Shown here piece by piece: positions 33,436-41,517 of a stretch of 64,000 nucleotides of DNA. Origin of the DNA: Bacteroidota bacterium (GTDB taxonomy: Bacteria; Bacteroidota; Bacteroidia; Cytophagales; Cytophagaceae); the NCBI GenBank assembly GCA_023392125.1, contig JAEVZS010000017.1:248001-312000 (forward strand), written 5' to 3'. The position numbers were made by a program, and so were the translations under genes. How positions within the stretch are numbered: position 1 is the stretch's first letter; every line of letters begins with the position of its first letter. The notes below the pieces were generated by a model that was not told where the DNA came from, did not search any database, and was given only the letters and a program-made list of their open reading frames with translations.

Positions 33436-35570
33436 GCAATAGAACTTTGAACAAGCTGACCTTGACGGTATTTGTGTACTGTTTCAAGAAAGCGGGCAGC
33501 CTGTGCAGTGTATAACAGGGCAAAATCCCTGCTTGGTTCATTTTTATTGATTTGTAATACCAGTTCTTCAAAAGATTCACCGCCAGTGAAGCTGTCCTTG
33601 TTAGCAAGGTGGCTGTCAAAATCCTGAAGAATCTTTATTTGTGTATTACAATTGATGTTTTCGCTTATGAGCAACGCTTTTGCTCCGGTTATAAATGTAT
33701 TGTAGGCATGGTAAATTGCATCTGCGAATGCCCCGTTTTCCAACGCTTTTTGTGCCCAGCCAAATTTTTCATCGGTATCCTGAATCAGTGTAGCGACAAG
33801 GTCAACCATGGCTCCGGCGCATTCACCGACACCGATTGCTTTAATATATTGTTCGTTATGTCCCCAGTCAACAAAATCTTCCTCCGAAATGGTTTCCAGA
33901 TCTGTAAAAGGCTTTAGCAGCTTAAAGAAGTATAGCTTATCGCTCTCAATCTGTCTGCGGTAGTAGTTGTGGTAGTACTCGTTGTCTTCCGCATGGTTTT
34001 CATAATCCCGGATTAATTCGCGAAAAGCGTCAGGAACTCTTTTGGAAGGGAGCTTGATTATCTTATCGGCTATAAGTCCGTTTCCGTCATGGCCGATACC
34101 ACCGCCCAGCATTAGCTGCATGGCTGGCAGTACATGGTTGCCTTTTTTGATAGACATGCCATGAAAGCCGATGCTGGCAATGGAATGCTGTCCGCAGCCG
34201 TTCATACAGCCGCTGATTTTGATTTTTATATCATTGTTGTATATAAGATCTGGAAATTCTTCCTTGATGATCCGCTCCAGTTCTATGGCAAGCCCGGTGC
34301 TGCTGGCTATGCCCAGGTTACAGGTATCGGTTCCCGGACAGGCTGTGATATCAGCCGTGCTGTCAAAACCTGGTTCGGCTAAGCCGATTTCATACAGTTC
34401 GTTATACAAGGCTGGTAATGCTTCCGGGTGCACAAACCGGAGCAATAAGCCCTGATTGATGGTAATACGGATGTCACTTGATGCATATTTTTTGGCAATC
34501 TGCGCAAAGAGGCGGATTTTGTCAGTTGGTATATCCCCCAGCAGGATTCTCAGCTGAACAGCATAAAAGCCTTTTTGCTTTTGCTCGAATACGTTAGTTT
34601 TTCTGAATCTTTCATAAGCTTCCTGATCAATTGGAGCAACGTATTCAAAGGTGTTCTGAGGAATCTGATATTCGCCCAGAATATCTCTGTCAATCTGGTA
34701 GCTTTTTGATTTCAGAGCTACACGCTCCTGTTCAACAAGGCGTATAAACTCTTCCAGTCCAAGGCTGTTAATGAGATACTTCATACGGGCTTTATTCCGC
34801 CGCGTGCGTTCTCCGTAGCGGTCAAAAACTCTCAGAACCGCCTCATTATATGGTATGGTTTGATCTTCAGGCAGAAATTCATGGGCAAGATAAGCATGGA
34901 ACTCCTGTGCTCCGAGTCCGCCGCCAAGCAGCACTTTGAATCCGCGAACTTCTTTGCCGTTTTCTATCCGGACTTTGGGGATAAAACCAAGGTCATTGAT
35001 AAATGAGAAGGCGGAATCCTGATCACTGGAAGAAAAAGATACTTTGAACTTACGCCCCATCTCCTGACAAACCGGATTTCTAAGGAAATAGCGGAAGTGT
35101 TCATACACGTACGGGCTCACATCAAATGGCTCCAGCGGATCAATGCCGGCCATAGGAGATCCGGTCATATTTCGGACGGTATTGCCGCAGGCCTCTCTGG
35201 TTGTAACTCCGAGCTCTTCCAGCTTAGCCCATACTTTAGGTGCATTTTCCAGTTTGACATAGTGAATCTGTATATCCTGTCTGGTCGTAAGATGAAGATT
35301 GCCGGAAGCATATTCATCCGAAATATCAGCAATGCGAACCAGCTGTTCAGGAGTTACTTTGCCGAATGGCAGCTTGATCCGTACCATCTGTACTCCTTCC
35401 TGGCGCTGCCCATAGATTCCTCTGGCAAGACGGAAAGCCCGGAACTTTTCACTGTCAATCAGACCGAGGCGGAATGAATTGATTTTGGATTGTAGTTCGA
35501 CAATATCATGCCGGGCTGCTGATGAGATGCTGTCTGATAATTCTAGCTGATTTGTTATCTTATTACTCAT
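33432..35570 (-). CDS. Siroheme sulfite reductase with C-terminal HEPN-like domain
   Basis: The ATG at 35570 (MSNKITNQLEL) is preferred to one eleven codons earlier. The 712-residue protein has two ferredoxin-like/siroheme half-domains; the siroheme-[4Fe-4S] ligands are Cys411 and Cys417 (ACPGTDTCNLG) and Cys455 and Cys459 (SGCMNGCGQH), and the Arg/Lys anion-binding residues lie in TTRQDIQIH. It reduces sulfite to sulfide. After the reductase (about residue 590) comes a helical HEPN-like extension (about 600-710: AQKALENGAFADAIYHAYNTFITGAKALL and later). This fused form is found in Bacteroidota; the job of the extension is unknown. A nitrite reductase activity cannot be excluded, but cobA, the ferrochelatase and the cysH context support sulfite. 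Confidence 0.92.
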   Translation of the reverse strand: MSNKITNQLELSDSISSAARHDIVELQSKINSFRLGLIDSEKFRAFRLARGIYGQRQEGVQMVRIKLPFGKVTPEQLVRIADISDEYASGNLHLTTRQDIQIHYVKLENAPKVWAKLEELGVTTREACGNTVRNMTGSPMAGIDPLEPFDVSPYVYEHFRYFLRNPVCQEMGRKFKVSFSSSDQDSAFSFINDLGFIPKVRIENGKEVRGFKVLLGGGLGAQEFHAYLAHEFLPEDQTIPYNEAVLRVFDRYGERTRRNKARMKYLINSLGLEEFIRLVEQERVALKSKSYQIDRDILGEYQIPQNTFEYVAPIDQEAYERFRKTNVFEQKQKGFYAVQLRILLGDIPTDKIRLFAQIAKKYASSDIRITINQGLLLRFVHPEALPALYNELYEIGLAEPGFDSTADITACPGTDTCNLGIASSTGLAIELERIIKEEFPDLIYNNDIKIKISGCMNGCGQHSIASIGFHGMSIKKGNHVLPAMQLMLGGGIGHDGNGLIADKIIKLPSKRVPDAFRELIRDYENHAEDNEYYHNYYRRQIESDKLYFFKLLKPFTDLETISEEDFVDWGHNEQYIKAIGVGECAGAMVDLVATLIQDTDEKFGWAQKALENGAFADAIYHAYNTFITGAKALLISENINCNTQIKILQDFDSHLANKDSFTGGESFEELVLQINKNEPSRDFALLYTAQAARFLETVHKYRQGQLVQSSIA

Positions 35571-35600
35571 AAGTAGATAATGATTTCTCAGTTCGTTTAA

Positions 35601-35735
35601 CAAAAAAGCCTTTCTTTATCCTGAAAGGCCTTGTTACATTCTAATATTTTGAATTTATTATATAGCCTTCCTCACAGGTAACTCATACTGCAACAAGGGC
35701 TGTCGGAAACGGAATAAAAAGGCATATAAGTCATT
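35601..35735 (-). promoter_or_regulatory. Candidate attenuator leader of the sulfite reductase operon
   Basis: Read on the minus strand, a terminator hairpin GCCTTTC (35629-35623), loop AGGATAAA, GAAAGGC (35614-35608), T6G lies 31 bases before the start codon and thus upstream of, not after, a gene. Farther upstream CCTTGTT (35698-35692) can pair with AACAAGG (35635-35629), which touches the terminator by one base, while the overlapping AGCCCTT (35701-35695) can pair with AAGGCT (35669-35664). Two exclusive folds are therefore possible, as in a riboswitch. It does not match SAM-I or SAM-II patterns I know. The rest of the gap up to 35961 is AT-rich and holds the divergent osmC promoter. Confidence 0.5.
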
Positions 35736-35961
35736 TCTGTAAATATGTCAACTAGAACAAATATATGAAAATTTTTTATTTAAAACAATTGTCAAAATTA
35801 AATTTCGGATATTTTTAATATTGCTCCCTTGTTCAAAATTAAATTCTGTATTTGTTTCTCAGGAAAAATTTTTTGCCGTAAATTTGATTACTGAGCGTAT
35901 TATATTTTAACTTTTCTTTAAGTAAAGTTGAATAGATTTGCTCAGGTAAACTATTTTAAGC

Positions 35962-36378
35962 ATGCAAATTAAACTTCAGCAAGACGGTAACAGCTTTCAT
36001 TTTGTGGCTCAAAATGAGCAGAGTAATGAGGTGCATATAGATGCCTCCCCGGCAATCGGCGGTAAAAATATGGGTGCCCGGCCTATGGAATTACTGATCA
36101 TGGGACTGGGCGGATGCAGCGCCATTGATGTAATCAGTATCCTGAAAAAACAAAAGATAGAAGTTGAAGGAATGCAGATTGAAATTGATGCAGAGAGGGA
36201 GCCGGATGCCATACCTTCTTTATTCCGGAAGATTCATGTCGTTTTCATTTTTAAGGGGGCAATAGATACAGCTAAAGCTGAAAGAGCCGTTGCTCTTTCT
36301 ATGGACAAATATTGTTCGGTTGCCAAGACCCTGGAGAAGACTGCTGTGATTACGAGCAGTATACGGATAGAAGCATAA
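35962..36378 (+). CDS. OsmC family protein
   Basis: A 138-residue OsmC/Ohr-fold protein with both conserved cysteines: Cys52 in LIMGLGGCSAIDVISILKK and Cys114 in SMDKYCSVAKTLEKTA. Proteins of this type are thiol peroxidases that detoxify organic hydroperoxides, though several subfamilies have other roles. It begins a run osmC-metZ-fabI on the plus strand, diverging from the sulfite reductase operon, and is 9 bases upstream of metZ. Confidence 0.92.
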   Translation: MQIKLQQDGNSFHFVAQNEQSNEVHIDASPAIGGKNMGARPMELLIMGLGGCSAIDVISILKKQKIEVEGMQIEIDAEREPDAIPSLFRKIHVVFIFKGAIDTAKAERAVALSMDKYCSVAKTLEKTAVITSSIRIEA

Positions 36379-36387
36379 ATTAGTAAC

Positions 36388-37569
36388 ATGGGAAAGTATT
36401 CAAACTTTGAAACCAACGCCATCAGGCTGCAGACCGATAAGACCGGCAACAGAGAGCATACGGTGCCTTTATATATGACTTCCAGTTTTGTGTTTGAGGA
36501 CGCGGAACAGGCAAGAGCGTTATTTGCAGATGAAATACAAGGCAACATTTATACACGGTTCTCCAATCCGAATACAACGGAGTTTATCGAAAAAATGTGC
36601 GCGCTCGAGGGAGCTGAGGATGGCTTTGCGTCAGCCTCGGGAATGTCTGCTGTATTTTGCAGCATGGCCGCTTTTCTGAAAGCAGGTGATCATCTGATTG
36701 TGTGTAAATCCGTTTTTGGATCGACAATTCAGATTGTTGCGCAGATTTTACCAAAGTGGGGGATAACGTATTCCTTTGCAGATATCGCCCGGCCTGAAAA
36801 CTGGGAAGGATTGATTCAGGACAATACAAAAATGTTTCTGGTAGAGACGCCTTCCAATCCTACACTGGATCTGATTGATCTGGAGTGGCTGGCTAAGCTG
36901 TGCAAAAAAAGAAATATTCTTTTAAATGTGGATAATTGTTTTGCCACACCTTATTTACAGCAGCCGCTCAAATTCGGAGCAGATCTGGTAAGTCATTCAG
37001 CCACGAAGTTTATTGATGGACAAGGACGTGCTATAGGCGGTATTATACTTGGCTCAAAGGAATTAATAAAAGAAGTTCGTTTCTTTAGCCGCCATACCGG
37101 TCCGGCGATGTCTCCGTTTAATGCCTGGATTTTTTCCAAAAGTCTGGAGACACTGGCCGTAAGAATGGACCGACATTGTGATAATGCATTGAAGCTTGCA
37201 CAATATCTTGAGAGTCATGAAGAAATAGAATTGGTAAAATATCCTTTTCTGCCTTCTTTCCCTCAATATGAGCTTGCAAAAAAACAAATGAAAGCAGGCG
37301 GGGCTATTGTAACCTTTTATGTAAAAGGCGGCCTGGAAAGAGGAAGAAAGCTATTGAACTCTGTCAGAATGATTTCGCACAGCGCCAACCTTGGTGATTC
37401 CAGAACGATTATTACTCACCCTGCCTCTACCACACACTCCAAACTTACAGAGGAAGACAGAACATCTGTCGGGATTCTTCCCGGGCTTATAAGAGTGTCT
37501 GCCGGGCTTGAGCATATTGATGATATTATCAGTGATATCGAGCAGGCCCTGAAGGTATCAAAAAACTAA
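36388..37569 (+). CDS. metZ: O-succinylhomoserine sulfhydrylase
   Basis: A 393-residue PLP enzyme of the Cys/Met metabolism (trans-sulfuration) family. PLP Lys207 lies in VSHSATKFIDGQGRAIGG; YTRFSNPNTTEFIEKMCALEGAEDG (about 55-79, Tyr/Arg of the phosphate site) and ETPSNPTLDLIDL (about 153-165) are intact. The SATKF-IDG-QGR box is the form found in MetZ/O-acyl-homoserine sulfhydrylases. It combines sulfide with activated homoserine to give homocysteine, and so is placed next to the sulfide-producing sulfite reductase across a divergent promoter region. Whether the acyl group is succinyl or acetyl is not settled. Confidence 0.93.
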   Translation: MGKYSNFETNAIRLQTDKTGNREHTVPLYMTSSFVFEDAEQARALFADEIQGNIYTRFSNPNTTEFIEKMCALEGAEDGFASASGMSAVFCSMAAFLKAGDHLIVCKSVFGSTIQIVAQILPKWGITYSFADIARPENWEGLIQDNTKMFLVETPSNPTLDLIDLEWLAKLCKKRNILLNVDNCFATPYLQQPLKFGADLVSHSATKFIDGQGRAIGGIILGSKELIKEVRFFSRHTGPAMSPFNAWIFSKSLETLAVRMDRHCDNALKLAQYLESHEEIELVKYPFLPSFPQYELAKKQMKAGGAIVTFYVKGGLERGRKLLNSVRMISHSANLGDSRTIITHPASTTHSKLTEEDRTSVGILPGLIRVSAGLEHIDDIISDIEQALKVSKN

Positions 37570-37636
37570 AAATTTCAGAATATCTTAAAAAGAGCTATTT
37601 TTGGCTTCTTTTGACAGAACACTTAAAAGTAGAAAT

Positions 37637-38449
37637 ATGGCATATAATCTTCTTAAAGGAAAGAAAGGTATCATTTTCGGGGCATTGGATGAGAATTCAA
37701 TTGCATGGAAAGTCGCTCTTCAGGCGAAAGAAGAAGGTGCAGAGTTTACCCTTACCAATGCACCGATCGCTATGAGAATGGGGGAAATCAACAAGCTTGC
37801 AGAACAGTGCGGCTCTGTGGTAATTCCTGCTGATGCAACTTCGATAGAAGATCTTGAAAGCTTATTTGATAAATCTCTGGAAGCGCTCGGCGGAAAAATC
37901 GACTTTGTGCTGCATTCCATAGGAATGAGTCCGAATGTCCGAAAAGGTCGTGAATACGGAGATCTTAACTACGAATGGTTTTTGAAAACGCTTGATATTT
38001 CTGCTTTGTCTTTCCATAAAGTCATGCAGGTGGCAGAGAAGAAAGATGCTATGAATGAGTGGGGTTCAATTGTAGCGCTTACTTATATCGCAGCTCAGAG
38101 AAGCTTCCCTGATTATTCTGATATGGCAGAGGCCAAAGCTACTCTTGAATCTATTGCAAGAAGTTATGGTTATCGTTTTGCCAGAACGAAAAAAGTACGT
38201 GTGAATACTATTTCGCAAAGCCCGACAGTGACAACCGCAGGAAAAGGTATTACCGGATTTAACGCGTTTATGGACTTTGCTGAGAAAATGTCACCGCTTG
38301 GAAATGCTTCAGCTGAAGAGTGTGCATCATATGTGATTAGTCTGTTCTCGGATTTTACGAGAAAAGTTACTATGCAGAACCTATACCATGATGGCGGGTT
38401 CTCTTCAACCGGTATTACTCAGGAGTTAATTGAAAGTTTATCCCGTTAA
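37637..38449 (+). CDS. fabI: Enoyl-[acyl-carrier-protein] reductase (NADH)
   Basis: The ATG at 37637 (MAYNLLKGKKG) is used; a non-ATG start 12 codons earlier is less likely. The 270-residue SDR protein has the divergent FabI NAD loop GIIFGALDENSIAWKVAL (GxxxxxSIAW, about 10-27), a HSIGMSPN-type substrate loop, and the catalytic Tyr-x6-Lys in DYSDMAEAKATLE. It carries out the last step of each fatty acid elongation cycle. It follows metZ by 67 bases. Confidence 0.95.
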   Translation: MAYNLLKGKKGIIFGALDENSIAWKVALQAKEEGAEFTLTNAPIAMRMGEINKLAEQCGSVVIPADATSIEDLESLFDKSLEALGGKIDFVLHSIGMSPNVRKGREYGDLNYEWFLKTLDISALSFHKVMQVAEKKDAMNEWGSIVALTYIAAQRSFPDYSDMAEAKATLESIARSYGYRFARTKKVRVNTISQSPTVTTAGKGITGFNAFMDFAEKMSPLGNASAEECASYVISLFSDFTRKVTMQNLYHDGGFSSTGITQELIESLSR

Positions 38450-38456
38450 GCAGCAT

Positions 38457-39218
38457 ATGTATTATAAAGTCTTTTTGAAACTGATCTGTTTTTTTTGCCT
38501 GCCTCTGATAGCCGGAGCTCAGGTGGTTACGCTTGAAGGGGAAGGGATATCTGACGGAAATTATAAAGCTCCTGCAACGACTAATAAGATCGTTGTAGAT
38601 GGGATAGGGGATGAGAAAAGCTGGCAGCGCGCCCCCTGGAAAACGATTCATCAGGTCTGGTTGGGTGATGCACCTGATCCTGACGATTTTCAGGGACGTT
38701 ATAAAATGGTCTGGGATAAGGAGTTCTTATACTTTCTTGTAGAAGTTATAGATGATAGTCTGTCTGACCAGGAACCGGACCCGTTTGTTAACTGGTGGGA
38801 AGATGATTGTCTGGAACTTTTTATTGATGAAGATCGCTCCAAAGGTAATCATCAGTTTTCGCATAATGCTTTTGCTTATCATATTACTCTCGACTACGAT
38901 GTAATTGATATCGGACCCGATAAAAAACCTCACAATTATAAGGATTATATGCAGGTGAAGCGTACCGGAACAGGTAACAGGTATGTCTGGGAAGTCGCTA
39001 TGCGTATTTTCCCTGATACGTATTCGGATACCAGAACGGATAACAAGCCGGTTGTACTAAAAGCAGGTAAGAAGATGGGGTTCGCTGTTTCGTACAATGA
39101 CAACGATGGAAATCATGTCAGGGAAAACTTTATTGGGTCTGTTTATGTTGAAGGAGAAGATAAAAATCAGGGTTGGATTGATGCGGGAATATTCGGGGAA
39201 GTTGAACTGATAAAATAG
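38457..39218 (+). CDS. Secreted CBM9-like protein
   Basis: The ATG at 38457 starts a signal peptide (MYYKVFLKLICFFCLPLIAGAQ); an upstream start would overlap fabI. The mature 230 residues are one CBM9-like beta-sandwich: VVDGIGDEKSWQRAPW, YKMVWDKEFLYFLVEVIDDSL, WWEDDCLELFIDEDRSKG and HQFSHNAFAYHITLDYD with a GFAVSYNDNDG-like end. CBM9 domains bind ends of glycans such as cellulose or xylan. The domain aligns along its whole length with residues 30-245 of the protein at 28118. There is no T9SS sorting domain here, so it is likely periplasmic or secreted otherwise. It begins 8 bases after fabI. Confidence 0.88.
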   Translation: MYYKVFLKLICFFCLPLIAGAQVVTLEGEGISDGNYKAPATTNKIVVDGIGDEKSWQRAPWKTIHQVWLGDAPDPDDFQGRYKMVWDKEFLYFLVEVIDDSLSDQEPDPFVNWWEDDCLELFIDEDRSKGNHQFSHNAFAYHITLDYDVIDIGPDKKPHNYKDYMQVKRTGTGNRYVWEVAMRIFPDTYSDTRTDNKPVVLKAGKKMGFAVSYNDNDGNHVRENFIGSVYVEGEDKNQGWIDAGIFGEVELIK

Positions 39219-39250
39219 AAACGGATTATATATTCATTAAAGATGGACAC

Positions 39251-39290
39251 AAAAGAGGTTGCTGTAAAACAGCAGCCTCTTTTGTTTTAT
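39251..39290 (+). terminator. Strong terminator after the CBM9-like gene
   Basis: A 15-base arm AAAAGAGGTTGCTGT (39251-39265) pairs with ACAGCAGCCTCTTTT (39269-39283) with a single G-U pair, then GTTTT. Confidence 0.9.
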
Positions 39291-39299
39291 AAGCGTTCC

Positions 39300-39948
39300 G
39301 TCTTCAAATAGCGTTACGCAAAAAAGATCTTAGAAAGGAGAAAACCAGAAGACGTATTTTTGTTGTAAATGACGATAAAGGATATCCACTTTGTGGATAT
39401 CTTGGTTTACTTTTTATAATGAAATGTTTTTATGTTTTATTATTGCTTAATAATAAGTTGTTTATTGATATAAATTAATATTTTATACTTTAAACTTACA
39501 TGTGTAATTTATTTGTATAATTATTGCCGTCTGATTGCGCTTGTTTGATTTAAGTATCAGATAATAAGATTATTGAGTTGTTTGGTAAATCTGCTTGTCA
39601 AGGCTTGTTTTTCGTCCAAGGAAAAGGCCGCTTAGTCTATTTTTTTAGGATGATTGGAATTTTATTTTAAATATAAAATGCCCGATAATGCTGATGATTT
39701 TATAGAGTTTGCTGTGGGCTAACTGTTGGTAAGTATAAGTTATCAACATTGTTGTTCACAAAAAAATATTCTGAACATTACATCGGTGTGAAAATCTATC
39801 GCCGGTAAATAATTTTCATGTTTGTATTTTATAAATAAAATATTGGCTTTTTTTATGTTTTTTAAAAGGGGTATTTTGGCTATTCAATGATGCTTTGTGG
39901 GGATCATAAAACTCAAGTCTTTTCCTGATTTTTTTTAAAATTTTTTTT
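39300..39948. other. Candidate replication origin (oriC) upstream of dnaA
   Basis: A 650-base gene-free, AT-rich region just before dnaA. It holds a perfect 9-bp inverted repeat GATATCCAC-TTT-GTGGATATC (39381-39401), whose right half contains TGTGGATAT, 8/9 to the reverse DnaA box. TTATCAACA at 39740-39748 is an 8/9 DnaA box and TTGTTCACA at 39752-39760 a 7/9 form. Long AT-only stretches (39470-39530, 39830-39870) could be the unwinding element. Position, AT content and boxes support an origin; strand asymmetry could not be computed. Confidence 0.55.
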
Positions 39949-40008
39949 TTGACAAATTTGTTCCCCTCGCGATTCAGGAGGACAAACTTTTTCATTAATC
40001 ACCAAATT

Positions 40009-41442
40009 ATGTTCGTTGTAAGAGACTGTAAAACGGTATGGAAGAACTGTCTGCACATTATTCGGGATAATGTGGGAGAACAGGCATTTAAGACATGGTT
40101 TGAACCGATTGTTCCTGTTCTGTTGAATAATGATGTTTTAACTATCCAGGTGCCCAGTCAGTTTTTTTATGAGTGGCTCGAGGAGCATTATGTACACGTA
40201 TTGAGAAAAGCAATTGATGCGGAGCTGGGAGCTAAAGGACGTCTTGAATATGCTATTCATGTTGAGCAGGAAGTGCAGGTTGTTACAAAGCCTTATGCAA
40301 TGAATGTCGGTAACATTTCCCGAAACCAGGCCCCAAAAGGAGGAAATAACATAGTGAAAGCGGAAATTAAAAATCCATTTGAGAACAAGCCTCTGGATAT
40401 AGGAACATTTAATTCGCAACTTAATCCGTTATATTCTTTTGATAATTTCATTGAAGGAGACTGCAATCGCCTTGCACGCTCTGCCGGTCTTGCAGTTGCC
40501 AATAAGCCGGGAGTAACTTCTTTCAACCCTCTGATGATATACGGAGGATTCGGTTTTGGAAAGTCTCACCTTGTTCAGGCAATAGGAAATCAGATAAAAA
40601 GAAATCACGAGGATAAGATTGTACTCTTTGTTACTTCCGAAAAGTTTTCGAATCAGTATATTGAAGCCCTGAAGAATAATAATATACAGGAATTCAATAG
40701 TTTCTATGCGATGGTAGATGTACTGATACTGGATGATGTACAGTTTTTTGCCGGGAAAGAAAAAACACAGGAGATCTTTTTTCAGATTTTCAATCATTTG
40801 CACCAATCCGGCAAGCAGATAATAATGACCAGCGATTGCGCGCCTAAAGATCTTAAAGGTATGCAGGAGCGTCTTTTATCCAGATTCAAATGGGGGCTGA
40901 CTGCAGACATCCAATTGCCGGATTTTGAGACAAGAATGGCTATAATCCAGAAAAAACTGGAAACCGAAGGAATTACAATTAGCGCTGACGTCATAGAGTA
41001 TCTGGCTTACAGTATTGATACCAATGTCAGAGAGCTGGAAGGGGTAGTTATTTCTCTGATAGCTCAGTCATCTCTCAACCAGAAAGCAATTGATCTTGAA
41101 CTTGCGAGGCAGACGCTAAAATCAATAGTACAGGATATCCAATGCGAAGTTGGTATTGACTATATCCAGAAATTTGTCGCTGAAAACTTTAATGTATCGG
41201 TTGATGCGATGAAGGATAAAACCAGAAAAAGAGAGATTGTTGTAGCAAGACAGGTCGCAATGTACTTTGCTAAGAACTATACGAATCTATCGCTGAAATC
41301 CATTGGATATCATTTTGGAAACAGAGACCACAGCACAGTGATTCATGCACTGACCTCTGTGAATGATTTAATGGATACAGACAGGAAGTTTAATGCCCAA
41401 ATGCAGGAGCTGATAAAAAAGCTTAAAATAAAGAATATCTGA
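40009..41442 (+). CDS. dnaA: Chromosomal replication initiator protein DnaA
   Basis: The start is put at ATG 40009 (MFVVRDCKTVWKNCL), which matches DnaA domain I; the frame extends 20 codons upstream without homology. The 477 residues have domain I (1-90), a linker (90-135), the AAA+ domain (about 135-360) with Walker A GGFGFGKSHL (179-188, Ser where Thr is common), Walker B LILDDVQF (239-246), sensor SRFKWGL, and domain IV with RDHSTVIHA (about 438-446) for DnaA-box binding. No dnaN follows. A 21-bp hairpin terminator follows. Confidence 0.98.
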   Translation: MFVVRDCKTVWKNCLHIIRDNVGEQAFKTWFEPIVPVLLNNDVLTIQVPSQFFYEWLEEHYVHVLRKAIDAELGAKGRLEYAIHVEQEVQVVTKPYAMNVGNISRNQAPKGGNNIVKAEIKNPFENKPLDIGTFNSQLNPLYSFDNFIEGDCNRLARSAGLAVANKPGVTSFNPLMIYGGFGFGKSHLVQAIGNQIKRNHEDKIVLFVTSEKFSNQYIEALKNNNIQEFNSFYAMVDVLILDDVQFFAGKEKTQEIFFQIFNHLHQSGKQIIMTSDCAPKDLKGMQERLLSRFKWGLTADIQLPDFETRMAIIQKKLETEGITISADVIEYLAYSIDTNVRELEGVVISLIAQSSLNQKAIDLELARQTLKSIVQDIQCEVGIDYIQKFVAENFNVSVDAMKDKTRKREIVVARQVAMYFAKNYTNLSLKSIGYHFGNRDHSTVIHALTSVNDLMDTDRKFNAQMQELIKKLKIKNI

Positions 41443-41460
41443 TTTTGTTTTTTGATAACA

Positions 41461-41508
41461 CGGATAAATAAAAAAGAGACCATTTGAGGTCTCTTTTTTA
41501 TTTATCCG
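41461..41508. terminator. 21-bp perfect bidirectional terminator
   Basis: The 21 bases at 41461-41481 are an exact inverted copy of 41488-41508 around a six-base loop, with A6/T6 runs in the stem. It lies between the converging dnaA and htrA genes. Confidence 0.92.
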
Positions 41509-41517
41509 GAGCTTTGA

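Noticed and set aside
35601..35735. Known SAM-I or SAM-II riboswitch
   Set aside because: Neither the SAM-I core nor the SAM-II pseudoknot sequence is present.
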